From positions 23,958,620 to 24,022,619 of the forward strand of contig OY821517.1 of NCBI GenBank assembly GCA_963682025.1: 64,000 bases of DNA, given 5' to 3'. Of this stretch, positions 21,248 to 33,898 are shown one piece after another. Source of the DNA: Cordilura impudica. Taxonomy: Eukaryota > Arthropoda > Insecta > Diptera > Scathophagidae. The notes below the pieces were generated by a model, which saw nothing but the letters and a program-made list of their open reading frames with translations, searched no databases and was not told where the DNA came from. Positions within the stretch are counted from its first letter, which is position 1, and each line of letters begins with the position of its first letter. A program made the translations under genes and the position numbers.

Positions 21248-24200
21248 CACAGTGGTCAATTTCGCGAGATAGCGGTCAAAACTCTATAACTTTTGACCGG
21301 ATTGGTATTTTTTTACGCAATTTGTTTTGTTCAATAGGAGGGACTTTAAGCTTCAATTTGCGTGTTCAAACGTAAAAATCGACTGATAGAAACGTAAGTA
21401 ATTTGGAGTTAAAAATGCATTTTAATTTTTTGTTGAGTTTCCATGTAAAAGTTGAATATTTTGACATTTTAAATAGGTATTTTTTTATAATTTCTTATTT
21501 TCTTCAATCGTATTTTACAACCAATACTTATTTATTATTCCTAAACTTAATTTTGGTCAGAAAATGCCAACATTTGGCCCCTGACATTTATTTAGTCTCA
21601 ATATTCACAGGGGCCAAAGGATGGTTTTTTTGGAAGAGAGCTAATTCTTGTGAGGATTAAACTGAAAAATAACACTGAAATTCCCAACAATATCAATACC
21701 ATTTGGATATATTATATACAGAACACAACATCGATAAAATTTTAAGTAAACTTTTACTATTGATTTAAAGTGCAGATACATATATTTTATTTAAATGTAT
21801 TAATAAAAATTTATACTAAAATTAGAAACAAATTATAATCTTTAAACTAGTATTAATTAAACAATATTAGTAAAAATTTCTTCCAAATAGCTTTGATTTT
21901 CATTTTGCAGTAGTTGTTTAGCTTCTTCATCTAACTCTAATGAGGTTGATTTCCATTTTTGTCGAATACTGGACATATATGGGTCTGATGTGCACAACAA
22001 AATATTATTAAGATCTTCATTAGTACAATATCTGGAAATTTTTCTTGTATTGTGCTCGCGAAAGATTCTGTAGTCTTTGTTCCTTTTTTCTTGGGCTTCT
22101 TCTGAGAGATCTCCAATTGGAAGCATATTGTGCTGAATTATTTGTTCCCCATGGAACAAAATTTTGTGAACTGTGGTTGGCATATGTCTCCAAGAATATT
22201 TTTGGTTATAAAGGGTTGCTGTCTCATTAGCATACTGACCAAATTTTTTTGCATCTATCTTTTTGCTACATGCTATAACTTGTAATATGATTTGGAATCG
22301 TCGTATTAAATCATAATCTACTCCAGTTATAGAAGCTGCAGTTTCTGGATCGGAAAAAAATCTCCTTGCTGTGTTTCCATCATTAGAATTTCCTTCTCCT
22401 TGGTTTGGCTGGTCAATTATAAGGCGTATCTCACGGTATTTTTCTTGAATATCTTTTTTTTTTTTGCTTTATTTTTTCCAAATTTTCTTTGTTGTTTCTC
22501 ACTGTTTCGCCTAACGGGCCAAATTCCAAATCGTATCCCAATTTAAGAATATGTTCCATAAAACGAATTCTAGCATGAAGAGGTGACATTCCACATTCAT
22601 ATGCTTCATTAAAACTATCGTCTTGTGTTGGTGGTTGGCTCAATTGACTTGAGCTTGACGATCACTTTGTTTTGGTTAAAGCTTGTGCACATTTTCCATC
22701 AATCATTGTGAGACACATTTTAAAATTTACTTCAATGTCTTGGTCATCAAATTTAAATGTTACTGGTTGAAGTTCTTTAATTTGATCATTTATTTTTCGA
22801 ACTTCTTCATCTATGACATCTTGAGTCTCCTTTTTGTAAGCAAACTTTATTGGTCTACAAAATTTTGTTGACGAGGGAATTTCATTCTTCCAAACATCTA
22901 TCTCTGCAGCTCTACTAGTTGACGGCTCTGAACCAATATAAGTTTTTGTTAAACGTAATGGAACGAAAGAAATCATGAATAAATTGGCATCTGATGAATT
23001 TTCCGCATTACATTGTTTGTACTGTTTCTGGCCAGACGACCCATCACATCCCCATTTAGAAATTAAAGTCATGCTGCAATTTTTAAACTTCTTTAAATAG
23101 TCAGCATCAAATGTCTTTAATAATCGTTCTGCAGTATGTTCAAGAAGATCCTGCAATTTTATTTCTGCTGAACTTGAAGTTACACTAATAGCAGTTGGTA
23201 TCTCGATATGATGGAAAAATTCCACAATTTTTTTCATTGGTTCGCTTCCGCAATTCTGTATATTGGTTTTTAGTCATTTTCAAATCCAAAAATAGTGCAA
23301 ATGCTTCTTCTGGAGTAAATTTATTTTCTTCAGTTGGTGTCGGCATACTTTCTAAAATCCTTTTTGTGCATCTGGGGCTTGCTTCCACTATTTTTTCAAT
23401 GATAGCAATTTTACCCTTTTTAGTTTTCGATGGTTGAATTTGATGCAGAAATGAATCCTTTATGATGCTACAAGAAACTTCTTCATTGATATGTTTAAGC
23501 TTGCGTCTTCGTGATCTTTCACTACAATTATCAATTGGCTTTGCTGGTCGACCACCTTTTCCAGTTTCCATGGTAGTTACTGATGGCTTTTTAAAAATAA
23601 GTTTATTTCTTAGCCATTCTTGGTTGCGTGAGTAAAACAATTTCTTGTTTCTGGAACATTGATTGTACCGTTTTCTTAAAGTATTTAAAAAGTTTTTTAT
23701 TTTTAAGTTATGAATTTTAATTTCTTGTTTGTCGCATATTTGGAAGAATGGATTATTCATTATATGTAAAATAATGTCGTTTTCATCTTTCCGTTCAAAA
23801 TATATATCAGATAGAACACTATAACTGAATTTAGCCATTGTTTAAACAATAATGAAGAAAAAAAATCAATGCATGGATTAATATACTATTGCTCGAAGTT
23901 TCAACATGATCTTTTTTACCTCTTTGAAACATAATATAACAGGTAGTTGGTTTTACCAGTTATTTCCATTGGTTTTAAATTTATTTGCAATTCTCACGTA
24001 TTTAGGTTGTGTAATATTAGATGGCAATAAAATCTTTTTACCTTTTCCAAATGAATTGCCAGATACCACATAATTTGAGAGTTCTATTGTCATTTTTGTC
24101 AAAATTTTGATACACCCTTCTATGTGGACTAGGTCCAAATATGGGCGAACTTCTCCTAATTTCAACAGAATTATTTTTTGGGTCAATAAGAACTCTTGTA

Positions 24201-24827
24201 CAAAATTTCATCAAAATATATGCATAATAGCCACTTTCACACACAAATAACTTCTCAAAAAATATGACGTGCATTTGTACCGAATACCTTACCTGGGTCA
24301 GAAAAATTGCTGTAGCTCAAAAAGTGCAGTCCCGATGCATGGACATGTATATATAGGAATGTAGGGGAGAGTTAGGACTACAAAATAGTAAATTTGTGTT
24401 TTACCTCAGCTTGACTCACAGGAGTTGTGCTCTATGAAGTAGGAAATTTCCGAGAAATTTGACCTTTTCAAAAAAAAAAAAAAAATTAAATTGTTCTGAA
24501 AACAGTAGAGCTTCAATTTTTTTACCAGTAATAGGAAATAAGTTATGTTACAACATAAAATTTATTTTGTCAAAAAATCTTGAAAAACAAGAAAGTTATG
24601 ATCATTTAAACTTTAAAAATTAACTAAAAATATCATAAATTTACTAAATTCTGAAAAAGCCCATTTTGGACCACCCTGTTCTCAGTGAAAAAGTTGAAAT
24701 AGAGTTCTAATTTTTTGGCTCCCGAGGTTTACTACTGTCTACTTTCATATGAGTCTAATAACTTTAAAATCGGAGAACAAAAACCAAAAGGAGTTTTGGC
24801 CGCTATCTCAAAATATTGACCACAGTG
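21248..24827 (-). mobile_element. Transib transposon, copy 1
   Basis: Ends CACAGTGGTCAATTTCGCGA (21248) and, reverse complemented at the right, CACTGTGGTCAATATTTTGA; about 37 bp of inverted repeat. Perfect 5-bp target duplication CGACG (21243-21247, 24828-24832), matching the GC-rich CGNCG target known for Transib. Nearly identical to 51417-54938. Confidence 0.92.
21857..23838 (-). pseudogene. Transib transposase (RAG1-related), copy 1, broken
   Basis: Same protein as the copy at 51987-54019. The N-terminal half (from 23838, MAKFSYSV) is intact up to NCGIFPSYRD. A deletion of about 31 nt relative to copy 2 then shifts the frame. The first catalytic Asp (WGCDGSSGQ) and second (MIDGK) are present. 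A deletion of about 20 nt removes the zinc-binding CTIC pair. An A-run of 12 after KQ (22454-22465 on the plus strand) shifts the frame again, and the C-terminal block with LPIGDLSEEAQEKRNKD (22183-21857) is readable downstream. Clearly inactive, though its ends are intact and could be mobilised by another source (inference). Confidence 0.9.
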
Positions 24828-24864
24828 CGACGGCTTGACGGATAATTAAAAATAAACGAAAAAA

Positions 24865-26600
24865 TGCTTACTTAAAAAGTAACTTTTCTCAAAAATTAAC
24901 CTCTTTTTAATAAACAGTGTATAAGTATCTCCTTTAAAAAAATATATATTTTTTAAAAAAGTTCCTTTAAAAAGCAAGTAACAAAATTATAGTCGGTCTA
25001 GATACCCTACAGCATGTGTTTAGAGCAAGGGATTTAAGGATTGTTATTAATTTTTTTGCCTGCAGATCTCAAAAAGTTTATATCGGATGTTATATTTATA
25101 TGGGGCCTAAGTCCAAAAATTGATCGTTCCTGACCATATTTAATAAAGTCACTTAGTTTTTGTAAAACCATATAGAAGCCAAATTTAAGAAAAATCTGTG
25201 GAATATACTGGTTTTATGATCGATTAAAATAGAGATCGGGATTCAACTTCAAGTATTGGGGTTATGAATAAAAATTTTTGACAGGGTTTATTTTTGGATA
25301 ACTGAATAATAACTGCAATAAATACGCATAAACGAAATTTGATCGAGATATAAATGGTAGTTTAATATTGTAGTATTTGAAGTCGATTTCATAGGAGTTA
25401 TTTGTATAGCGTCAAAATTATATACGGACACACAGACAGACGGATGTATATCGGCAAATCGACTCATAAGTGATTCTGAATCGATCGATACAATAAAATA
25501 TGGGTCTAGTTCAAATATTTTTGGTAGATTCAAACATAAGCACAAACTCATTATACCCAACATACTGATATAGGGTATAATTAACTAACCACATAGTGGT
25601 ATAGGGTATAATTATTTTTTTTTTTTTTTTAAATATCTTTTCTTAAAAAGGTACCTCTTCCTAAAAAGAAAATTTTCTTAAAAAATTACCTCTTCTTAAA
25701 ATAGCACATTTTCTTTAAAAAGTACATTTCCTTGAAAAAGTTAATTTTCTTAAAAAGGTACCTTTTCTTAAAAATAGTACCTCTTGTTGAAAAAGTACTT
25801 TTTGTTAAACAAGTACTTTTGGTGCAAAAATTACCTTTTCTCAAAAAAAGTGTCGTTTATTAAAAAAGTAACTATTCTTAATAAAGCACATTTTCTTTAA
25901 AAAGTACTTTTCCTTAAAAAGGTATATATTCTTAAAAAGGTACCTTTTCTTAAAAAAATACCTATTGTTGAAAACGTACTTTTTTCCAAACAAGTACTTT
26001 TTTCAAAAAGTACTTTTTCTCAAAAAAGTGACGTGTATTAAAAAAGTAACGTTTCTTAGAAAAGCACATTTTCTTTAAAAAGTACCTTTTCTTAAAAAAC
26101 CACCTATTGTCTAACACGTACCTCCTGTTAAAAAAATACTTTTTCTTCAAAAATTACTTTTTCTTGCAAAATACCTTTTTGTTAAAAAAAGTACCTTTTC
26201 TTAGAAAAAGCACCTTTTCTCAAAAATGTGCCATTCCTAAAAATAGTAGATTTTCTTTAAAAGTGTCTATTCTTAAATACACCCTCTATATAAGCATAAT
26301 TTCTTAAAAAAACAGTATATTTTCTTAGAAAAGTGCCTTTTCTTAAAAAAGTGTTTCTGTAGTTAATTTTTTCTAAAAAAAAATACATTTTCTTTCTAAA
26401 AAAGTAAATTTTCGTAAACGAGCAGCTTTTCCTAAAAAAGTAACAAACTGTTCTTAACGAAGTACTTTTCTTAAATAAGTAAATTTTGTTCAAAAAGTAC
26501 ATTTTCTTAAAAGTACATTTTCTTATAATAGTACATTTTCTTCAAAAAGTACCTTTTATCAACATAGTACTGTTTTCTTGAAAAATCACTTTTTCTCAAG
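24865..26600. repeat. Degenerate AT-rich minisatellite
   Basis: Irregular tandem copies of a roughly 18-22 bp unit of the form AAAAAGTACCTTTTCTTA, drifting in length and sequence. A GTCY repeat (24973-25611) is inserted in the array. Lys/Phe/Tyr-rich ORFs such as 26150-25962 (minus) are translations of the repeat, not genes. Confidence 0.8.
24973..25611 (+). repeat. GTCY-bearing repeat, diverged, inserted in minisatellite
   Basis: Starts GCAAGTAACAAAATTATAG and GTCGGTCTAGATACCCTA (palindrome half lost), has CACACAGACAGACGGATG, and ends twice in ATAGGGTATAATTA. Confidence 0.7.
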
Positions 26601-26699
26601 GGGTATGTTCGGGTAAAGATGTCCACCAAAGTAATAATGAAAAATTTGCGAATTTAGTTTTTATTTGAGATGAAATAATTATATACTAATATTTAGAAC

Positions 26700-27285
26700 T
26701 AGCTGACCCGCCGAACGTTGTTTGCCATAAAAATTATTTCTATGCATCTCTGTGTGGAAGGTGCCACGCCCACTGGTTTGATTCTGCCCAGTTTTCAGAC
26801 AACTTCTCACACTCATCATTCGTGAACTCACACGTAGTTTCAACTATGTCGGGTTTATAGTACTCCGGATAATTCTTTTTTGTGTAGGAGATGCCACGCC
26901 CACTACCCCAATCCTACTCATTTTTGCAACGACTACTCACTTTAACAACTGATTGACGTGCAGCTAGATATTGGCCATCATAGTACTCTAGATATATGAT
27001 GATATGTATTCACCATGTATGGGAGATGCTACGCCCACTGGTTTGATCACGCCCGTTTTTAGACCGACTTTTCACATTACTAATTTATGTACTACTACAA
27101 AGTATCAGGACACTTGCTACCATAGAGCTCCCGATATGTGGTGTTCAAAATTTTTAATATATTGGAGGTGCCACGCCGACTTCAAAAATCCAAAAAAAAA
27201 AATATAGCCTATGTTTCCTTCCGGATAGGCAGTTACCTACTGTAAAAATTTCAAGACGATCAGTCGAGTGGTGTAGTCGCCTATT
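26700..27285. repeat. Tandem repeats of about 130-145 bp with CCACGCCCAC
   Basis: Four units marked by GRGRTGCYACGCCCACTGG-like boxes at about 26763, 26893, 27027 and 27171, each followed by text such as GGTTTGATC and CGACTTTTCACA. Opens with AGCTGACCCGCCGAACGTTG, a start seen in dispersed insect repeats. No protein. Confidence 0.65.
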
Positions 27286-27289
27286 ATTT

Positions 27290-28025
27290 TATACCCAATA
27301 CCACTATATGGTTTGGGTATAATTACTTTGTGCTGCTGTTTGTAACTGCCAAAAATATTTGACTTTCTGAATCGATTTAGCGATAACCGTCCGTCTGTCT
27401 GTCTGTGTGTCCATGTAAACCTTGTAATCAAACTACAGGTCGCAAATATGAATATATTTTAATGAAATTTAGTATGTTAGCTTTCATCGGCCGTAGGATG
27501 AACGCTGTTGAAATTGGCGAAATTTGTTCCATGTTCACACCTCGTCCCCATACAAATGGCCCCTATGAAATCGACTTATATTACCATAAGATCCAAATTG
27601 TAATATAGATCTCAGACAAATTAAGTTTGTATGTGTTTATTATATTCATTAATCAGTAGTCTAAAAGTAATCCCTATAGGACAATTCTTAGCCATAGGCC
27701 CTATATAGAGCTGCTTCCCGATCTTCACTTAAATCTATCAAAAAACCGAAAATATTGCACGGATATATCTCAAATTTGGTCTGTAGATATTTTTTGGAAA
27801 TATAAGTGACTTTACCAAATATGGTCAAGATCGGTCCATTTTTCGACCTAGTCCCCATATAAATTTAGCATCCGATATGAACTTTTTCACACCTGCAGCC
27901 AAAAAATTAATAACAATGCCACTCAAATTTGGTTTATGCTTATTTTCTAAATCGAATTAGTGGGACCGAAGAGGGTATAGGGTGTCGTATGGTCGGTCTG
28001 GACGGACTATAATTTTCTTATTTGT
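27290..28025 (-). repeat. GTCY-bearing repeat, full copy
   Basis: Inverted orientation: starts TATACCCAATACCACTATAT, has CCGTCCGTCTGTCTGTCTG then GTGTCCATGTAAACCTTG, and ends GGTCGGTCTGGACGGACTAT followed by AATTTTCTTATTTG. Confidence 0.8.
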
Positions 28026-29301
28026 TATATATAAGATATCTATATACGAAAAAACGTAGGTGCCTCGAAAAAATCATTTTCAAAATTGAAATGTAAACGT
28101 AATAACCAGTTAAGAAGTTTTCAAGACTAGCAAACGCCACTGGTACGTAAATCATAGACCTAGAACACACTTTGCATTCAAAAACCATTTTGTTAAGTGT
28201 AGTTCTGGGAACTTGAAACGATATTTCTGTCAGTTTAAAATCCCATTTAAAAATTTGTAATAAAAAAATTTAAAGCTTGCGGCACATTTTTTGATTCCGA
28301 TTTTTCAACTTTAATTTTGGGTTTAATTGTGTTTATATATAACATTAAAATAAACTTATAAGCAAAAAAATAACACAGTTATATTAAATTTAGGTCGACT
28401 ATATGGCGCCCAACAACATGGTAGTACCCATGAGTCGATTACTAACAAAATTAAAAAAATTTTGATAAAAAATATAGAAAGTAATAAATAATGTAAAAAA
28501 TGAGTTGTCTAAGATTGATTGATAAATAATTATAAATATTTACTAGAGGACCCCTGCTGCTCCGCAACATTATATTATATTATATTATATTATATTAATT
28601 TTTATAATATAATACCAAAATTTGCCAAGAGAAGTCAACGTACAGTAATACCAAATTTTGTCAAGAGAAGTCAACGTAGAGTAAAAGCAAAGTTGATTCT
28701 CCACGCATAACTTTCCTCAAACCCAACAAATTTAATCAGTTAATAGCTCAAAAGAAGGAGCCTGATCCACTGAGTGTTCTTTGACCTATGTCAACAGCCT
28801 ACGTTAATTTGAACTCTAGTTATAGAGGTTTGAGGGAAGAAAAATATCGAAAAAAATCTTGAATGCAAAGTTTATTCATAAATTCTTTTAATATATAAGA
28901 TATTTGGTACATGTGTAATATTAGTTCACAAAATCTCATTTCGAACACAGTCAATAAAAAAGTCGGAATACCCAAAACTGCGTTAGAAGTAACTAACATT
29001 TAACAACTATGATTATTTCCACAGCTGAAAATGTATTTCCCGTAATAAAGGGATGTTCGTAATAAAGTGATGTTCCATATTACCCGCTTTGTTCACAATG
29101 CCCGAACTTACTTTATCTTTTCTTATAAATCTGAGCGAGTTATCGGCATATATAGACCATTGTTATGCAACAATAAAGTTGTTCGTTTTAAATAACTTCC
29201 TTTTTTTGCTAGGAATTCGTATGTAAATTGAGTTGGGATCATAAAAAATTAAATTTATTTCTTCTTTTGGCTATTTTTTTTTACACTGGAGAATAAACGA
29301 A
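28026..29301. other. AT-rich intergenic DNA with short repeats
   Basis: No gene seen. Contains a (TTATA)n run at about 28569-28597 and two direct copies of a 35-bp unit (TACCAAATTTTGTCAAGAGA...) at about 28612-28680, following a TACTAGAGGACCCCTGCTGC start that looks like the end of a dispersed repeat. Confidence 0.5.
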
Positions 29302-29760
29302 TCTATAATTTTAAAATCAAGGCGGTTTCTTGTGACCGATGTAAAAATTTTATTTACAAACCGATTTTGACAAACAATACCCCATTTGAAAGGTGCTTCT
29401 TTTTAGCTACACACCAGCTTTAAAAAACTTGCCCCGTCTGGAACTTTTTTTTTAGAGTAATCTTCAATTAAAGTTGCTATTAACACATACTAGAAATATC
29501 AAACCCCATGTGTTGAATTGTGAATTGGCTTAAATTAATTAGAACACTTTAAGGCTACTTTAAAATTATTTATTAGCAAACCCATTTACATATATTTTGT
29601 GTGTTCGATAAATATTCATAATGAAATTCAATGAATTTTATTTAAAAAGTGTTGAACTATGAATTGGATAAATTTGATTAGCATACCTATAGGCTCCTTT
29701 AAAATTATTTATTAAATGAAAAAATGAAATTTCCTAGAATTTGCACTCGCAAATTTATTC
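29302..29760 (+). mobile_element. Helitron-type repeat, 3' end lost
   Basis: TCTATAATTTTAAAATCAAG start preceded by A, then TTTCTTGTGACCGATG as in the other copies. The 3' part (TGTGTTGAATTGTGAATTGG...) is duplicated in tandem; it stops at TTTGCACTCGC, before the hairpin and CTAG. Confidence 0.7.
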
Positions 29761-29794
29761 AAATTAAATTATAATTTGGTGTATGTGTGTCTTT

Positions 29795-30087
29795 TATACC
29801 CAGTTGTCAAAAATAAAACCCTGGAGGGCTATTTTTAGTCATAGTCTCCATATAAAGCTGCTTTTTGATTTTCACTTAAATCTATCAAAAAAAAAAAAAA
29901 AAAAGTTATTGCCTATATTTCTCTCAAATTTACTTTATAAATATTTTTGAGAAAATTAATAACTAACCCAGTTCCCATGTAAAAATAACATAAGATTTGA
30001 GCATATTTACATTTCCACGCTACAAATTAATAACAACAGCACGAAACGCATGGCCTCTAGACCGACCAACCCGCTATAATTTTCTTA
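29795..30087 (-). repeat. GTCY-bearing repeat, partial
   Basis: Keeps the TATACCCAGTTGTC end and the promoter-distal half with CCATATAAAGCTGCTTTTTG and CTCTAGACCGACC; the microsatellite portion is deleted. Confidence 0.65.
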
Positions 30088-30967
30088 ATGTATGAACTGA
30101 ACCTATTTTTTATTATTTTATTTTTTAACTGTTTAACTCCACTGACAACTTATTATAATTTAACACAATATAAATATACATATATATATATGCATATATA
30201 TAAGTGTACATTATTTAATTTCGTTTTAAATTTATTTTTTTATTCCACTGGGATTTCTGTAAATATTTGACGAACCTGGGGATGATTCGTCAGCTACTAT
30301 TATCCTATTATTATTAAGTTATTTAAAAATTCACTGGTGAATTACTTAAACTTTTGATTGAGTATGTCTTGTTGTTATTTATACCAATATTTTGTGTGCT
30401 CTGCTCAGATGCGTACATATCAGTGTTGGCAAGTTAGTATTTTTCTGGCTAGATTTAGATTTATTAGTAGAATTGTATTTAGTGTTTTCTTTACAAATAT
30501 TAAGCATTTTTTTTTTAAATTTTTACTGTTGTGCAGTTTTAGAAAAAAAAAAAAAACAAAAATGTGACATTGGTCATGAAAAAACGGCAACTATAAATAG
30601 TAAAAAATACTGTCATATTTGTAGCAATTAATAAGATTTTTTTTAACTTAAGAATATTTTTCATCTTAAAAATAACTTTTTTTTTAAACCTCAAAAATTT
30701 ATTTGCTACCAAAAGTATTAAAGAAAATAATAATGTAAATGAAATTTACTATTTTTTTTTATTAAATAAGTGGACTATAAAAAATCGTTGCTAGTTATAT
30801 ATGAATTTTAAATTTTAAATTTTCGTATAAAGTGGCGACATTTTAAATACCCCGTTTTATAACGTTTCATATTTTTGTTAACTTATTTATGAAATGTAAG
30901 ATAATGTTTCAAATTTTAGCAGACTTTTATTTTTATTTTTTTTAATTATTTCAGAACGACCGACAAA
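30088..30967. other. AT-rich DNA without recognisable feature
   Basis: Poly-A/T tracts and (TA)n near 30176-30200. Hydrophobic short ORFs are expected by chance at this base composition. Confidence 0.5.
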
Positions 30968-31955
30968 TCTGTGGTTTTCTGGAATAACCGCGTATGTCAA
31001 TTTTTGTCAGTTTTGAGTTAACGATGCCAAATATATTAATTTTTAACGCTCTTTACATGTGTTAAATTTTTTTTTTTTTTTTTAATATTGACCATTTCCG
31101 AGTTTTTTCTTAAAATAACGACGTAACTTAAATGTTTATTAAATTAATTTGCAGAAATATCGACGTATGTCAACCTACGTTTGATCGCTGACAAATTATT
31201 TTCTCAGAAAACGACACACAGCGACATATTTTTCATGTTTTATTTGAAAATAAGCTAATACGGCCTAAGATTTTTAATGTAAATAAAACTGCATTTAAAT
31301 TACATTTCTTTCCGACGTTTCGTCAATTCTTTGTTGACTTTTTCAAGGAAATTAGTAACATGAGTATTATTTATCACATTTAAAAATTAATTTAATTTAC
31401 ATCCAACATAAACAATAAAAATTACATTGAACATATATTAATAACAAGTACTCAGCTTAAAATAATATCACAGTAAAGTTATTGTATTGCAACCAGTTTA
31501 TAACCACTTATAAAAACTTGTGTGTTTATTTCTGTTATTTTTTTCACTATTATTCTTGATACGTTTTTATATTCTCATCCTAAGTCCCGTTAACTATTTG
31601 TTGGCGAACAAAAAAATCAATTTTTCAAGCAACAACAACTTATGTCTACATGAGTGGTTGCATTGGTAGTTTTCTTTTTCAAAGAAAACGACGTTTGTCG
31701 ACATCAGTTGTTTTATCTGCACATACTTTAAGTGTTATTTACATATTGCTTTTTCGTCCTTCTCTAGAATCTATTCCTCTGAAGATTTTTGACTCAAAAT
31801 TTTATATAAAGTATTTATTGCGCATATCTACAGGACTGTTAAATAAAGAGCTCTAAAAACTTTATATCGAACCCATAATTTCGAATATAACGTTTTTTGG
31901 GTCCCGTGAACATTTTGATTTTATGACATACGCGGTTATTCTAGAAAACCACAGA
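30968..31955. repeat. About 1-kb element with 32-bp terminal inverted repeats
   Basis: TCTGTGGTTTTCTGGAATAA and the following CCGCGTATGTCA (30968-30999) is matched, inverted, at 31924-31955 with one or two changes. AAAT flanks the CTGTGG core on both sides (possible 4-bp duplication). The interior repeats palindrome-like ACGACGTTTGTCGAC variants. No coding region; non-autonomous, superfamily unknown. Confidence 0.7.
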
Positions 31956-32470
31956 AATTAGATAGCACACATTAGTTAAACTTAAAATTCCTTTTATTTC
32001 CTTAAAAAACACAGTGAAATTCATTTAGTTAGTTAATTTGACCAATACTTAGATGGATGACCTTAATATCTTTCTAATAACGGCAGTGCATTGACGATGC
32101 ATTATTTTCAGATATCTTTCTAAGGGTGTGGATTTCTGCCTATAAAAGATTTAAATTTTTAGCTCTAGTACGGTCAATTGATAAGTTTATGTCGTTCGAA
32201 CTACAGAATTCGAACTATAGCATGTTCGGCTCTCTCGGTTCTTTTTTCTACGCCTTTTTTCAATAATGTTGTATGTGGTTTTGGTTTCGCATAGTATTTG
32301 ATATTATTATACACTTTCTTTCTGGAAACATATTTAAGGAAACATATTCGACATTGAGGATTGGAGGCTTTGCTCATCCCATCGTTGAAAAAAAAAATTT
32401 ATATTGCCTCCTGATTAATTTTCTTACCTTTTCAGATAAGAAAATTGATCACATATTATATATTTTTTTT
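31956..32470. other. AT-rich DNA without recognisable feature
   Basis: No ORF, RNA or repeat border I can support. Confidence 0.5.
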
Positions 32471-32740
32471 TATTGTTACTCTCTTTATTTCAACTCGTAG
32501 TGTCTGCTTGTCTGCCGAAAAAAGTTTGAAGCGATTTTTAAACCTTTTCCCGTAATCCAATCAAGTTGAAACTTTGCGGGCAGACTCGTGGCGACGATGA
32601 AAAAATACTACAAAAAAAATATTGCAAAAAAACGAATGTTTGACAGTAGAATTTACAATTGTTCAGTAAAACTGAAATTTAATTCACAAAGAAGAAGAAG
32701 AATATAATAAAAACTTGTTTTATGGGTTAGTTTTATGTGT
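32471..32740 (+). repeat. GTCT-bearing repeat family B, diverged
   Basis: CTCTTTATTTCAACTCGTAG, a decayed TGTCTGCTTGTCTGCC run, AATCCAATCAAGTTGAAACT and the end CTTGTTTTATGGGTTAG follow the order of the other family B copies. Confidence 0.6.
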
Positions 32741-32826
32741 ACATAATTTTCACATGTGCTACTTTAAATGCCCACTTTATTACTACAATTGATCTCACAT
32801 TAACACTTTTTTAAAATGGAACTTAT

Positions 32827-33172
32827 CTCTTTCTATTTAAAACTATATAAAAATAATAACATTTAAAAAAAACACAACTCTAAAAGAAATTACATGACAA
32901 AAACCAAATAAAATTTTTTTGCATAATTTAATAATCTTTAGTAAACGACCTAAGTAAAATGTCGCCATTGTACAAGAATCTATAATACTAATAGGCAAGG
33001 CGATTTCTTGTGACCGATGTAACTTTGTCAGTTTTACTCCTAGTTTGAACAAACATACCCCATTTGAAAGGTATTTCGTTTTAGCTATCCACCAGATTTC
33101 CTGATTTGCACCGTCTGCAACGTTTTTTTTTGGAGCAATGTTCATTTCAAGTTGCTACTAACACATACATAA
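32827..33172. repeat. Local duplication, unit 1
   Basis: About 350 bp from CTTTCTATTTAAAACTA through GTCGCCATTGTACAAGAA into a Helitron 5' end; repeated directly at 33542-33898. Confidence 0.8.
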
Positions 33173-33173
33173 A
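32979..33173 (+). mobile_element. Helitron-type repeat, 5' fragment
   Basis: TCTATAATACTAATAGGCAA preceded by A, then TTTCTTGTGACCGATG. It diverges after CATACATAAAATA; 3' part absent. Confidence 0.75.
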
Positions 33174-33541
33174 ATACAGATACACACACGTTTTGTATCA
33201 AAAATAATATACATTTGAGCTTTTCAAAAGCAAAAAACTATTTCAAAAAGTACCATGTACCTGTATGATACATTATGTATTAGCCTTTAACAGTTCAGGT
33301 CCATTTGTGGGGCATTTATTTTAATAAAAATCATTTTTTTTGTACACGAATTATACTCCACATATTTTATTTATTTTTTCTGTCTACAGACTGTCTTTAA
33401 ATTTTTTCACCTGGAGCTTCAAGGTAAATTTTTTTTTTAAATTAACTTGATATTCGTGGTTTTCACCCTAAAATCATATTAGAACAAAATTCTCGTATTT
33501 CGATTCCAGTGGTTAAAGGTTCAATTAATTTTCATACCTAT

Positions 33542-33898
33542 CCCTTTCTATTTAAAACTACAAAAAAAATAACAACAACATTTAAAAAGAAAAAAAAAAA
33601 ACAACTCTAAAAGAAATTACATGACAAAAACCAAATAACAATTTTTTGCATAATTTAATATTTTTTAGTAAACGAGCTATTTAAGTTGTCGCCATTGTAC
33701 AAGAATCTATAATACTAATAAGCAAGGCGATTTCTTGTGACCGATGTAACTTTGTTAGTTTTAATCCTATTTTGAACAAACATCCCTCATTTGAAATGTA
33801 TTTCGTTTTAGCTATCCACCAGATTTCCAGATTAGCACCGTCTACAACATTTTTTTTTTTTGGAGCAATGTTCATTTCAAGTTGCTACTAATACATAC
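33542..33898. repeat. Local duplication, unit 2
   Basis: Direct copy of 32827-33172 with about 90 percent or more identity by eye, offset about 727 bp, including the same host sequence left of the Helitron. Confidence 0.8.

Noticed and set aside
22045..22230. Plus-strand ORF (also at 52175-52360) conserved between the Transib copies
   Set aside because: Shadow of the conserved C-terminal transposase frame on the other strand.
25962..26502. Lys/Phe/Tyr-rich open frames that look like repetitive proteins
   Set aside because: They are translations of the AAAAAGTACCTTTTCTT minisatellite on either strand; no start context and no conserved domain.
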